A DNA stretch of 40,229 nt from contig JODI01000074.1 of assembly GCA_000720805.1 (NCBI GenBank), forward strand, positions 1-40,229. Reading direction: 5' to 3'. The notes beneath the pieces were generated by a model, which was not told the DNA's origin, did not search any database, and saw only the letters and a program-made list of their open reading frames with translations. Within the stretch, counting starts at the first letter, position 1. Each line of letters begins with the position of its first letter. The stretch is from Streptomyces violaceoruber (GTDB lineage Bacteria; Actinomycetota; Actinomycetes; Streptomycetales; Streptomycetaceae). This document shows positions 1-7,479 of the stretch, one piece after another. Made by a program: the position numbers and the translations under genes.

Positions 1-2115
1 GGTGACGATGACCATGGCGTCCTTGACCGGGCTGCCGCTGTGGGCGGCACGGACGAGACCGGTCAGGCCACTGGTGCCGGACAGGAGGACGTCGTACGAG
101 ACCGGCTCGGTGCCCACCACGACCGTGGAGGCCTGCGGCTGGAAACCGTCCGCCGACGCGATCAGCACGTACGACCCCGCACCCGGCGCGTCCACCGAGT
201 AGGAACCGTCGCCCTGCGCGACCGCCCGGCCCAACTGCCGTCCGCCCAGCGAGATCAGGGTGACCGCGGCCTGCGGGACCGGAGCGGACTCCGCGCCTCG
301 CACGAACCCGTGCACCGCGACCCCGCCGGAGGAACCCGCGGACTCCTCGGACCGCGCGATCGTGGCGACGGCGGTGAGCCGCTGCGTGCCCTCGGGGCCC
401 TCCTCGGCCGAGGAGTCGGTGACCGCCCAGCTCGGGACACGCTCCCCGGCGGGGGCCTGCGCCTCGGCCGGAGTCTGCGCCCCGGCGGCCTGCGCCGGAG
501 CGGCCTGCGCCGCGGTCTCGGGCGAAGCGTCCTGCGCCAGTGCGCCCTTCGTCTTCAGCGGGACCTCCTTGATGAACAGCGTGATGAGGAAGGCGAGCAG
601 CGCCAGGGCCGCCGCGATCAGGAAGACGTCGGCGATGCCGTGGCCGTACGCGCTCTCCATGACCGTGCGCAGCGGCGCGGGCAGCTTGTCCATGTCCGGG
701 ATGGAGTCGCTGGAACTCGAGCCGGCCGCGAGGGACGCGTACTTGGGGCCGAGACCGGCGATGCCGTCCTTGGCGTAGTCACCGATGCGGTCGGCCATCA
801 CGGCACCGAGCGCCGAGACGCCCATCGCACCGCCGAGGGACCGGAAGAAGGTGACCGTGGAGCTGGCCGAGCCGAGGTCCTTCGGGTCGACCTGGTTCTG
901 CGTGGAGAGCACCAGGTTCTGCATCATCATGCCGACGCCGAGACCGAGGAGGGCCATGAAGAGGGCGACCTTCCAGTAGTCCGTGTCGTAGCGGATGGTG
1001 CCCAGCAGGCCGAGGCCCGCCGTGATGAGGACGCCGCCGCTGACCAGCCAGGCCTTCCACTTGCCGGTGCGGGTGATGAACTGCCCGGAGACGGTGGAGG
1101 AGACGAACAGACCACCGATCATCGGGATCGTCATGACGCCCGACATGGTCGGGGACTTGTCCCGGGCCAGCTGGAAGTACTGGGCGAAGAACACCGTGCC
1201 GGAGAACATCGCGACGCCGACGAACATCGAGGCGAGGGACGACAGGGTGATGGTGCGGTTGCGGAACAGCCGCAGCGGGATGATCGGTTCCTTGGCCCTG
1301 GACTCGACCAGCACGAAGATCAGGCCGAGCACGATCGAGCCGGCGACCATCGCGTAGGTCTGCCAGGACAGCCAGTCGTACTTGTCGCCGGCGAAGGTGA
1401 CCCACACCAGCAGCAGGGAGACGGCGGCGGAGATGAAGAACGCGCCGGCCCAGTCGACCTTCACGTCCCGCTTGACGACGGGCAGGTGCAGGGTCTTCTG
1501 CAGCACGATCAGCGCGATGACGGCGAAGGGGACACCGACGTAGAAGCACCAGCGCCAGCCCAGCCACGAGGTGTCGGTGATGACACCGCCGAGCAGCGGG
1601 CCGCCGACGGTGGCGACGGCGAAGGTGGCGCCGAGGTAGCCGGAGTAACGCCCGCGCTCACGCGGGGAGATCATCGCCGCCATCACGATCTGCGCGAGGG
1701 CGGACAGACCGCCGACGCCGACGCCCTGCACGACACGGCAGGCGATCAGCATGCCGGGGTTCTGCGACAGACCCGCCGCCGCCGATCCCAGCACATAGAC
1801 GACCAGCGCTATCTGGACGAGCGCCTTCTTGTTGTAGAGGTCGGCGAGCTTGCCCCACAGGGGAGTTGTCGCGGTCATCGCCAGCAGAGTGGCGGTGACG
1901 ACCCAGGTGTAGGCGGACTGGCCGCCGCCGAGGTCGCCGATGATCTCCGGGAGGGCGTTCGAGACGATCGTGGACGACAGGATCGCCACGAACATCCCGA
2001 GCAGCAGCCCGGAGAGCGCCTCCATGATCTGCCGGTGCGTCATCGGAGTGCCGTCGGGGGCCCCTTCCGAGTGCCTGGCGTGGGCCCGCACACCGGCTGG
2101 TGTGGTCGTTGCCAT
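1..2115 (-). CDS. DHA2-type MFS multidrug efflux transporter with C-terminal carboxypeptidase-regulatory-like repeats (3' end outside window)
   Basis: The reading frame opens at an ATG 13 bp after the MarR gene and stays open to the left edge, so about 705 residues are visible and the C-terminus is missing. Residues roughly 30-515 have the hydrophobic pattern of a 14-segment EmrB/QacA (DHA2) drug:H+ antiporter, with motif A (GKLADLYNKK) near residue 90 and the Gly-rich motif-C-like stretch GVGVGGLSALAQ near 130. Proteins of this family export drugs or toxic metabolites across the membrane. An Ala/Gln-rich linker (about 520-570) leads to a beta-rich unit at about 598-665 that resembles a carboxypeptidase regulatory-like (CNA-B-type) domain, and a second copy begins near 672 and runs off the window. 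This extension is not part of a standard DHA2 pump. Co-transcription with the upstream MarR gene suggests inducible export. The substrate cannot be inferred. Confidence 0.88.
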   Translation of the reverse strand, partial: MATTTPAGVRAHARHSEGAPDGTPMTHRQIMEALSGLLLGMFVAILSSTIVSNALPEIIGDLGGGQSAYTWVVTATLLAMTATTPLWGKLADLYNKKALVQIALVVYVLGSAAAGLSQNPGMLIACRVVQGVGVGGLSALAQIVMAAMISPRERGRYSGYLGATFAVATVGGPLLGGVITDTSWLGWRWCFYVGVPFAVIALIVLQKTLHLPVVKRDVKVDWAGAFFISAAVSLLLVWVTFAGDKYDWLSWQTYAMVAGSIVLGLIFVLVESRAKEPIIPLRLFRNRTITLSSLASMFVGVAMFSGTVFFAQYFQLARDKSPTMSGVMTIPMIGGLFVSSTVSGQFITRTGKWKAWLVSGGVLITAGLGLLGTIRYDTDYWKVALFMALLGLGVGMMMQNLVLSTQNQVDPKDLGSASSTVTFFRSLGGAMGVSALGAVMADRIGDYAKDGIAGLGPKYASLAAGSSSSDSIPDMDKLPAPLRTVMESAYGHGIADVFLIAAALALLAFLITLFIKEVPLKTKGALAQDASPETAAQAAPAQAAGAQTPAEAQAPAGERVPSWAVTDSSAEEGPEGTQRLTAVATIARSEESAGSSGGVAVHGFVRGAESAPVPQAAVTLISLGGRQLGRAVAQGDGSYSVDAPGAGSYVLIASADGFQPQASTVVVGTEPVSYDVLLSGTSGLTGLVRAAHSGSPVKDAMVIVT

Positions 2116-2128
2116 GGACTTCCTTCTC

Positions 2129-2647
2129 TTACGTGGTGATCGCGGGTGTACGGGTGGACCGGTCCGTGGACCGTTCGAGCACGGGCGCGGTGGGCGGCCG
2201 GGGTTCCGGGTGCGCGGTTCGGCAGTCGTCGAAACTTGCTCTGAGCCGCGTCATGAGTTGGGTGAGCTGTCCGACCTCGTCATCGGTCCAGTCGCTCAGC
2301 CGTTCGGCGAGCATGTCGCAGGTCCGCCGCGTCAACTCGTCCATCCGGTCCCGTCCCGCGGGCGTGAGGTGCAGGATGCGTGAACGTTTGTCCGCCGGGT
2401 CGGGGAAGCGCTCGATCCAGCCGCGCTCGGCCACGTGGGCCACATGCCGACTGGTGACGGACATGTCCACGGCCAGCAGTTCGGCGAGCTTGCTCATGCG
2501 CATGTCCCCGTGGCGCCCGAGAAGCGTCAGTACGGCGGCGGAGCCACTGGGGCAGTCGGACGGCAGGATCCGTCCCATCTCCCTGCGTACGGCGCCGAAG
2601 GCGCTGAACTGACGGATCAGCTCCTCGTACTGCGCGTGCTCGGCCAT
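2129..2647 (-). CDS. MarR-family transcriptional regulator
   Basis: A 172-residue protein with the winged-helix core of MarR repressors at about residues 30-135. The recognition-helix region reads MSKLAELLAVDMSVTSRHV, followed by the wing with the family-typical DPADKRSRILHLTPAGR. The C-terminal tail of about 25 residues is Pro/Thr/Arg-rich and probably disordered. The ATG start is preceded by GGGAGGT, a clear ribosome-binding site. It lies 13 bp upstream of the efflux pump gene on the same strand, the usual arrangement in which the regulator represses its own promoter and the pump until a ligand binds. Two operator-like repeats lie 17-59 bp upstream of its start. The ligand is unknown. Confidence 0.9.
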   Translation of the reverse strand: MAEHAQYEELIRQFSAFGAVRREMGRILPSDCPSGSAAVLTLLGRHGDMRMSKLAELLAVDMSVTSRHVAHVAERGWIERFPDPADKRSRILHLTPAGRDRMDELTRRTCDMLAERLSDWTDDEVGQLTQLMTRLRASFDDCRTAHPEPRPPTAPVLERSTDRSTRTPAITT

Positions 2648-2663
2648 CGCACCTCCCGTGTTC

Positions 2664-2706
2664 GTTGCTTAGGGCAACCATAGGAGTTGTTGGTTGCTAC
2701 AGGCAA
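2664..2706. promoter_or_regulatory. Candidate MarR operator: two copies of TTGCCnnnAGCAAC
   Basis: Read on the minus strand, TTGCCTGTAGCAAC (2706-2693) and TTGCCCTAAGCAAC (2677-2664) are two copies of an imperfect inverted repeat (TTGC...GCAA). They are spaced 29 bp start to start, close to three helical turns, immediately upstream of the marR start. A looser relative (ACTTG-N7-CAAGT) lies at 2733-2749. Position and dyad symmetry fit autoregulation by the MarR protein. This is inference from sequence only. Confidence 0.55.
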
Positions 2707-2841
2707 ATGAAGTCGGGGGTTGCGAGACAAAAACTTGGCAAAGGCAAGTATTACGGAAGTAAATATGCAGGTGGTATGAGGTGATCCGGTGCCTCGGCCC
2801 CCACTTGGGTCCCCTCCGGGGATTCGCTAGGGTCTCGGGGC

Positions 2842-3042
2842 ATGGCTAACACCCAGGGCCCCCAGGGCACCAACGACCCCGCCGGCAGCACCCAGATGTT
2901 CCGCGCGTTCGTCGACGAGGCCGCCCCGCAGGGCCGCCAGCAGCAGACGGCATCCTCCGGCGGTCCCCGCCTCGGCCTGATCATCGGCGTGATCGCCGCG
3001 GTGGCGATCGTCGCGGCGGTGGCCTGGCTGGCGATGAAGTAA
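2842..3042 (+). CDS. Small membrane protein with a single C-terminal transmembrane segment
   Basis: A 66-residue ORF. The first 42 residues are hydrophilic, Gln/Gly/Pro-rich and probably disordered, and residues 43-65 form one hydrophobic helix (LGLIIGVIAAVAIVAAVAWL) ending in Met-Lys. This is a tail-anchored topology with the N-terminus predicted in the cytoplasm. The ATG follows a weak GGG-rich ribosome-binding region. It stands alone between the divergent marR gene and a convergent lipoprotein gene. I do not recognise a named family; small proteins of this layout are common in Streptomyces. Function unknown. Confidence 0.7.
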   Translation: MANTQGPQGTNDPAGSTQMFRAFVDEAAPQGRQQQTASSGGPRLGLIIGVIAAVAIVAAVAWLAMK

Positions 3043-3097
3043 CCGGGCTGAAGCAACCGCCTTCGACCGGGCTCGATCAACCGCCTCGCCAGGGCAC

Positions 3098-3868
3098 CTA
3101 CTTCCACTGGACGGACACGTCCCGCGTCTCCACGTGCATGCCGACCGGTACGCGCCAGGCGTCGACGCACACCGTCCAGGTCCTCTCCTTCCGTGCCCCG
3201 GCCTCGATAGGGGCGGGGAGCGCCACGGTGGACTCGAGCGTCGCCCAGTCGATGCCGAGTGCGCCGATGACGTGCGTCCCGAAGGTCACGGTGCCCGAAC
3301 GCACCGCGGATCCCCCGGTGTTGCGCACGACGAGCGTCACGTCCTCGCACCAGCGCTTGTCCGTGGCCTTCCGCACGGGCGCGCTCACCGCCAGGACGCC
3401 GGGCGACGACGGGGGTGGACCAGGCGTCGTACGACCGGACCCGGCGCCCGGGGACGACGGTGACGGCGGGCTGTCGCCGGCGCCGACGGGTGGCCCGGGC
3501 TGCCGGGGGCTCGCCGGGGTGTGGCCCGCCGAGGCACGGCCTGCCGGCGTACGGCCCACCGAAGTGCCGCTCCCGCTGGGCGAGGGGCTTTTGCCCGGAG
3601 ACCCTGTCGCCGGCGTCCTCGTCTTCGTCTTCCTCTTCGGCCCCGGCTGCGGCGCGCTCTCGTCGAGCGGGATCAGCCGCACATCTCCCGTCGGCGTCAC
3701 CGCCGTACGCGAAGGCCGGGGCGCGCCGCCCGCAGGGCCCGTCGCGGTGTAGCCCTCACCGCCCCCGCCGCCCGCGCACGCGGCCAGGACGCCGCCCAGA
3801 CAGACGAAGGCCGCCGACGCGCCGATGAAGGCGCTCCGACGGCCTTGTGTCGATGTCGCTCGAAGCAT
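3098..3868 (-). CDS. Putative lipoprotein with Pro/Ser-rich stalk
   Basis: A 256-residue protein beginning with a basic N-terminus, a hydrophobic core and a lipobox VLAAC with the lipidation cysteine at residue 31, so it should be anchored to the outer face of the membrane. Residues about 35-165 are very rich in Pro, Ser, Gly and Thr, a probable flexible cell-wall-spanning stalk. The last 95 residues form a compact, probably beta-sandwich domain with two cysteines (in the KRWCEDV and TVCVDAW segments) that could form a disulfide. It lies upstream of, and on the same strand as nothing else in a tight operon: the sigma gene behind it ends 60 bp before its start. I do not recognise the domain; ligand binding or cell-wall function is possible but unsupported. 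Confidence 0.72.
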   Translation of the reverse strand: MLRATSTQGRRSAFIGASAAFVCLGGVLAACAGGGGGEGYTATGPAGGAPRPSRTAVTPTGDVRLIPLDESAPQPGPKRKTKTRTPATGSPGKSPSPSGSGTSVGRTPAGRASAGHTPASPRQPGPPVGAGDSPPSPSSPGAGSGRTTPGPPPSSPGVLAVSAPVRKATDKRWCEDVTLVVRNTGGSAVRSGTVTFGTHVIGALGIDWATLESTVALPAPIEAGARKERTWTVCVDAWRVPVGMHVETRDVSVQWK

Positions 3869-3928
3869 CGCGTCATGGTGGCTGACAGTCCCTCAAAGAG
3901 GAACCCTCGCGACGCTCCCGGGCGGACC

Positions 3929-4810
3929 TCAGTCCGAGATGAGGCCTTCCCGCAGCTGCGACAGGGTCCGCGTCAGCAGCCGGGAGACGTGCATCTGGGA
4001 GATGCCGACCTCCTCGCCGATCTGCGACTGGGTCATGTTCGCGAAGAAACGCAGCATGATGATCTGCCGCTCGCGAGGCGGGAGCTTGGCCAGCAGCGGC
4101 TTGAGGGACTCGCGGTACTCGACCCCCTCCAGGGCGGTGTCCTCGTACCCGAGACGGTCCGCGAGGGAGCCCTCGCCGCCGTCGTCCTCCGGGGCCGGGG
4201 AGTCCAGCGAGGAGGCGGTGTACGCGTTGCCGACCGCGAGGCCGTCGACGACGTCCTCCTCCGACACCCCGAGCACCGTGGCGAGTTCGGCCACCGTGGG
4301 CGACCGGTCCAGCTTCTGGGAGAGCTCGTCGCTGGCCTTGGTGAGGGCGAGCCGCAGTTCCTGGAGGCGGCGCGGGACGCGGACCGACCAGGAGGTGTCG
4401 CGGAAGAACCGCTTGATCTCACCGACCACCGTCGGCATCGCGAAGGTCGGGAACTCCACGCCCCGTTCGCAGTCGAAACGGTCGATCGCCTTGATCAGGC
4501 CGATGGTGCCGACCTGGACGATGTCCTCCATCGGCTCGTTGCGCGAGCGGAAGCGTGCTGCGGCGTACCGCACCAGCGGGAGGTTGAGCTCGATGAGGGT
4601 GTCCCGGACGTACGCGCGCTCGGGGCTGTTCTCGTCCAGTGCGGCGAGCCGCAGGAAAAGGGAGCGGGACAGGGTGCGGGTGTTGATGGCCTCCGGAGCA
4701 GGGAGGGCGGGAGCCGGCGCGGCCTCGACCGCCGTTACTTCGTCGAGCGCGGGCGCAGCCTCGCTCTTTGTGAGCGTGAGCACCTTCGAGCTGCCCTTGT
4801 CTGCGGACAT
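3929..4810 (-). CDS. sigN: SigB/SigF-family RNA polymerase sigma factor, sigN-like
   Basis: A 293-residue sigma-70 group 3 protein. Region 2 (about residues 80-140) contains [20 protein letters not shown] and the -10 recognition stretch up to EIKRFFRD; region 3 follows; region 4 near the C-terminus has [20 protein letters not shown] and the helix-turn-helix [20 protein letters not shown] chose the ATG at 4810 because it is preceded by AAAGGGGGTGGC; an in-frame ATG at 4960 would add 50 residues but lacks similarity and a ribosome site. The N-terminal 50 residues are Ala/Pro-rich. In S. coelicolor the gene adjacent to sigF in this context is sigN, a developmental sigma factor; the symbol rests on that remembered order, not on a search. 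Such factors are usually controlled by anti-sigma factors, none of which is encoded here. Confidence 0.85.
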   Translation of the reverse strand: MSADKGSSKVLTLTKSEAAPALDEVTAVEAAPAPALPAPEAINTRTLSRSLFLRLAALDENSPERAYVRDTLIELNLPLVRYAAARFRSRNEPMEDIVQVGTIGLIKAIDRFDCERGVEFPTFAMPTVVGEIKRFFRDTSWSVRVPRRLQELRLALTKASDELSQKLDRSPTVAELATVLGVSEEDVVDGLAVGNAYTASSLDSPAPEDDGGEGSLADRLGYEDTALEGVEYRESLKPLLAKLPPRERQIIMLRFFANMTQSQIGEEVGISQMHVSRLLTRTLSQLREGLISD

Positions 4811-4920
4811 GCCACCCCCTTTGGGTCGCGGGACGGTCGCGGCGGACGCTCCCGTCTGGGGAACGCAGCCTTCACCTGAATACCGGAGCCGAAGCCCCGG
4901 CAAACGCTCTTCCGGCAGAA

Positions 4921-4962
4921 TGTCACATGTCGGCAACACGCTGTAGTGACATGTCGACATGT
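4921..4962. promoter_or_regulatory. Palindromic ACATGT cluster upstream of the sigN-like gene
   Basis: A perfect 14-bp palindrome ACATGTCGACATGT lies at 4949-4962, and a third ACATGTCG copy at 4926-4933, about 115-150 bp upstream of the chosen sigma start. ACATGT occurs again at 6082-6087 upstream of the sigF-like gene. The region is less GC-rich than its surroundings, as expected of a promoter. A regulator binding site is inferred; the protein is unknown. Confidence 0.45.
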
Positions 4963-5089
4963 GAGATGTGAATACGCCCTGGATAAAGGGGGTCTGACGG
5001 TTTTCTGACGCGGAGGCTCCGGCATCCTCGCTGGTGAGCGATTCGCTCGGGACGGTGATCTGTCGATCCTGTATGCGATTAGGGGCTCT

Positions 5090-5110
5090 TCGGGGCCCTC
5101 TGGGCCCCGA
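5090..5110 (-). terminator. Hairpin downstream of the sigF-like gene
   Basis: A 9-bp perfect stem (TCGGGGCCC / GGGCCCCGA) with a 3-nt loop, 38 bp past the stop of the sigF-like gene. No U-tract follows, as is usual for Streptomyces terminators. Confidence 0.5.
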
Positions 5111-5147
5111 TCCAGGCCTGGTTCCGGACCTCGTTCCGGACCTCGTG

Positions 5148-6041
5148 CTATGCCTCGATCCGGTTGGCGGAGCGCAGTCGCTGGAAGCTGCGCGCGAGGA
5201 GCCGCGACACGTGCATCTGGGACACCCCGAGTTCCGCGCTGATCTGCGACTGGGTGAGATTGCTGTAGTAGCGGAGCAGCAGAATTCGCTGTTCGCGTTC
5301 AGGCAACTGGACGAGCAGGTGCCGGACCAGGTCGCGGTGCTCGACGCCGTCCAGGGCCGGGTCCTCGTAGCCGAGCCGGTCCAGCAGTCCCGGCAGTCCG
5401 TCGCCCTCCTGCGCGGCCTCCAGCGAGGTGGCGTGGTACGAACGCCCGGCCTCGATGCAGGACAGCACCTCGTCCTCGGTGATGCGCAGCCGCTCGGCGA
5501 TCTCGGAGGTGGTCGGGGTGCGCCCGAAGGCGGTCGTCAGGTCCTCGGTCGCGCCGTTGACCTGCACCCACAGCTCGTGCAGCCGGCGCGGTACGTGGAC
5601 CGTGCGGACGTTGTCCCGGAAGTACCGCTTGATCTCGCCGATCACCGTCGGCATCGCGAAGGTCGGGAACTGCACGCCCCGGTCCGGGTCGAAGCGGTCG
5701 ATGGCGTTGATGAGGCCGATGGTGCCGACCTGGATGACGTCCTCCATCGGCTCGTTGCGGGAGCGGAAGCGGGCGGCCGCGTAGCGCACAAGCGGGAGGT
5801 TGGCCTCGATGAGCGCCCCGCGCACCCGGGTGTGCTCCGGCGTGCCCGGCGTAAGGTCCTTGAGCTGGGCGAAGAGCACCTGGGTGAGGGCCCGGGTGTC
5901 GGCACCACGACTCCGCTGTGGTGCTGCTGCCGAGACGTCGGGTTCATCGACGACCTCGACGACCTCGACGACCTCGGTGACTTCCTGGGGCGGCGCGGTA
6001 CTGGCCGACACGGTCAACGCCACCTCTTCATCGGTCTGCAT
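5148..6041 (-). CDS. sigF: SigB-family sporulation sigma factor SigF
   Basis: A 297-residue group 3 sigma factor. From about residue 45 it matches my memory of Streptomyces SigF closely: [19 protein letters not shown], region 2 ([20 protein letters not shown] through EIKRYFRDN), region 3, and region 4 with [20 protein letters not shown] and [16 protein letters not shown]. SigF acts late in spore maturation (established for Streptomyces). The N-terminal 45 residues are acidic and Val/Glu-rich and are partly made of a 9-bp tandem repeat (EVV units, 5947-5985). The ATG at 6041 has only a weak ribosome site. It is separated from the sigN-like gene by 337 bp containing a hairpin and the ACATGT cluster, so the two are likely transcribed separately. 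Confidence 0.9.
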   Translation of the reverse strand: MQTDEEVALTVSASTAPPQEVTEVVEVVEVVDEPDVSAAAPQRSRGADTRALTQVLFAQLKDLTPGTPEHTRVRGALIEANLPLVRYAAARFRSRNEPMEDVIQVGTIGLINAIDRFDPDRGVQFPTFAMPTVIGEIKRYFRDNVRTVHVPRRLHELWVQVNGATEDLTTAFGRTPTTSEIAERLRITEDEVLSCIEAGRSYHATSLEAAQEGDGLPGLLDRLGYEDPALDGVEHRDLVRHLLVQLPEREQRILLLRYYSNLTQSQISAELGVSQMHVSRLLARSFQRLRSANRIEA

Positions 6042-6149
6042 CGGTCAACTCATCCATCAAAAGCGGTCATAGCATCACAAGACATGTGCACTGTGTGCAA
6101 GCACCGCATAACGCCGTGTTGAGGGAAGAGTTGGCACGCGAAGCGGAAA

Positions 6150-6176
6150 AGCCCCCCGCGGTTCCGGCGGGGGGCT
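6150..6176 (-). terminator. Rho-independent-type terminator after the Dabb gene
   Basis: A 10-bp perfect GC stem AGCCCCCCGC / GCGGGGGGCT with a 7-nt loop, 20 bp past the stop of the Dabb gene and followed on the minus strand by TTTTCCGC. Strong candidate terminator for the 6678-6197 transcription unit. Confidence 0.8.
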
Positions 6177-6196
6177 GTGAGGCGGGGAAGCGGGTC

Positions 6197-6490
6197 CTAG
6201 TACTCGTAGTCCGCGATCACCCAAGTGGCGAACTCTTTCCACAGGGCCACGCCCGCCTGGTGCTCGGGGTGCTCCACGTACCGGCGCAGCGCCGCCGCGT
6301 CCTCGAAGCCGGAGTTGATGGCGAAGTCGTAGGCGATGGGGCGGTCGCTGAGGTTCCACCCGGTCTCCCAGAAGCGGATCTCGGAGATCTTGCCGTCGAG
6401 GGACCGGAAGGCCTCCTCGCCCTTCACCACGCGCGGATCGTCGCGTTCGATGCCCTCGTCGAGCTTGAAGAGGACCAGGTGGCGGATCAT
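6197..6490 (-). CDS. Dabb (stress-responsive alpha/beta barrel) family protein
   Basis: A 97-residue protein beginning MIRHLVLFKLDEG, the signature start of the dimeric alpha/beta barrel (Dabb) family, and containing the family pattern of a central NLSDRPIAYDFAINSGFEDA strand-helix region and the late HPEHQAGVALWKEF helix. It corresponds to a full-length single domain. The ATG is preceded by a good GGAGGAG site. It follows the 58-residue membrane protein gene by 11 bp on the same strand, so the two are probably co-transcribed and end at the hairpin at 6150-6176. Dabb proteins form dimers, and some are enzymes while others are stress-induced with unknown activity; no specific substrate can be assigned here. 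Confidence 0.88.
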   Translation of the reverse strand: MIRHLVLFKLDEGIERDDPRVVKGEEAFRSLDGKISEIRFWETGWNLSDRPIAYDFAINSGFEDAAALRRYVEHPEHQAGVALWKEFATWVIADYEY

Positions 6491-6501
6491 GTGCGCTCCT
6501 C

Positions 6502-6678
6502 CTACTTCGCCCCGTCGGCGAGCCAGGTGAAGAAGTCGCCGACGGACTTGGCGGCGTCCGATATGCCCTCGAAGGCTATCTGGACGTAGCCGGCGGCCTT
6601 GGGTGGGTCCGTAATGATCACATAGAGCACGAAGACCACGAGGACGTAGACGGCGATCTTCTTCGAGTTCACCGCCAT
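6502..6678 (-). CDS. Small conserved membrane protein (58 aa)
   Basis: A 58-residue ORF starting MAVNSKKIAVYVLVVF with one transmembrane helix at about residues 8-23, then an amphipathic C-terminal half. It is directly upstream of the Dabb gene, 11 bp apart. Charge distribution (Lys-Lys before the helix) predicts the N-terminus in the cytoplasm. The start is an ATG preceded by AGGGAGGCCGCG. Proteins of this kind are conserved in Streptomyces as far as I recall, but I know of no function. Confidence 0.75.
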   Translation of the reverse strand: MAVNSKKIAVYVLVVFVLYVIITDPPKAAGYVQIAFEGISDAAKSVGDFFTWLADGAK

Positions 6679-6736
6679 CGCGGCCTCCCTGGGTTTCCCT
6701 GTCGCTGATGAGCCCAACGCGCGCACATGATCGCAC

Positions 6737-6766
6737 GAAGGGCCCCGTCTGACGACGGGGCCCTTC
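6737..6766 (-). terminator. Terminator of tRNA-Ser(CGA)
   Basis: A 13-bp perfect stem (GAAGGGCCCCGTC and its complement) around the loop TGAC, 5 bp beyond the 3' end of the tRNA gene. The first arm begins with the same GAAGGGCCCC as the terminator of the other Ser-tRNA at 30601. Confidence 0.8.
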
Positions 6767-6771
6767 TCAAG

Positions 6772-6856
6772 CGGTAGCGGAGGGATTTGAACCCTCGGTG
6801 ACTTGCGCCACACTCGCTTTCGAGGCGAGCTCCTTCGGCCGCTCGGACACGCTACC
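6772..6856 (-). tRNA. tRNA-Ser(CGA)
   Basis: An 85-nt cloverleaf with 7-bp acceptor stem GGTAGCG/CGCTACC, an anticodon stem-loop with anticodon CGA in CTCGC-CTCGAAA-GCGAG, a long class II variable arm typical of serine tRNAs, and the T-arm GGGTTCAAATCCC. The discriminator is G. The 3' CCA is not encoded. It reads the codon UCG, heavily used in high-GC genomes. Confidence 0.95.
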
Positions 6857-6940
6857 GAGGGAGACTTTACAGCACGGCGGGGTGTGGTTTGAAATCCGTT
6901 TCCCGGGCCCGGAAATCCGCTTCCCGGGTGTGCGCGGCGG

Positions 6941-7423
6941 TCAGCGGGACCGGAAGAAGTCGGTGAGGATCGCGGCGCACTCCTCGGCGAGCACGCCCTC
7001 GATCACCTCGGGCCGATGGTTGAGCCGCCGGTCGCGTACGACGTCCCAGAGGGAGCCGGCCGCGCCCGCCTTCTCGTCCCGGGCGCCGTAGACCACCCGG
7101 TCCACCCGGGACTGCACGAGGGCGCCCGCGCACATCGTGCACGGCTCCAGCGTGACGACCAGCGTGCACCCGGACAGCCGCCATCGACCCGTCCGTCGCC
7201 CACCACCACCCTCGCCGGAGGCGTTTCGCGCCGCCGCGTTCAACGCGGCGGCGCCCCGCCGGACGGCGAGGACCTCCGCGTGGGCCGTGGGATCGCCGGT
7301 GGCCTCGCGTTCGTTGTGTCCGGCCGCCAGCACGGTCGTGCCGTCCGGGGCCAGCAGGACGGCGCCGACGGGGACGTCCCCGCCGCGGCCGGCCTGCCCG
7401 GCCTCGTCCAGGGCGAGCCGCAT
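6941..7423 (-). CDS. tadA: tRNA(adenine34) deaminase
   Basis: A 160-residue CDA-fold zinc deaminase. The zinc and catalytic motif TAHAEV gives His48 and Glu50, and LEPCTMC gives Cys95 and Cys98. The enzyme converts A34 to inosine in tRNA-Arg(ACG). A Gly/Arg-rich insertion of about 15-20 residues sits between the two motifs (about 67-82) compared with E. coli TadA. The start is uncertain: the only ATG (7423) cuts into the first helix of the fold, while the frame continues upstream with residues LTDEGFPGPPDPVRDCWRAA to a CTG at 7483 that overlaps the stop of the upstream gene (CTGA) and follows GGAGA. The partner gene upstream is the usual tadA neighbour in actinomycetes. Confidence 0.9.
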   Translation of the reverse strand: MRLALDEAGQAGRGGDVPVGAVLLAPDGTTVLAAGHNEREATGDPTAHAEVLAVRRGAAALNAAARNASGEGGGGRRTGRWRLSGCTLVVTLEPCTMCAGALVQSRVDRVVYGARDEKAGAAGSLWDVVRDRRLNHRPEVIEGVLAEECAAILTDFFRSR

Positions 7424-7479
7424 CGCGGCCCGCCAGCAGTCGCGTACCGGGTCCGGCGGTCCTGGGAAGCCCTCGTCGG

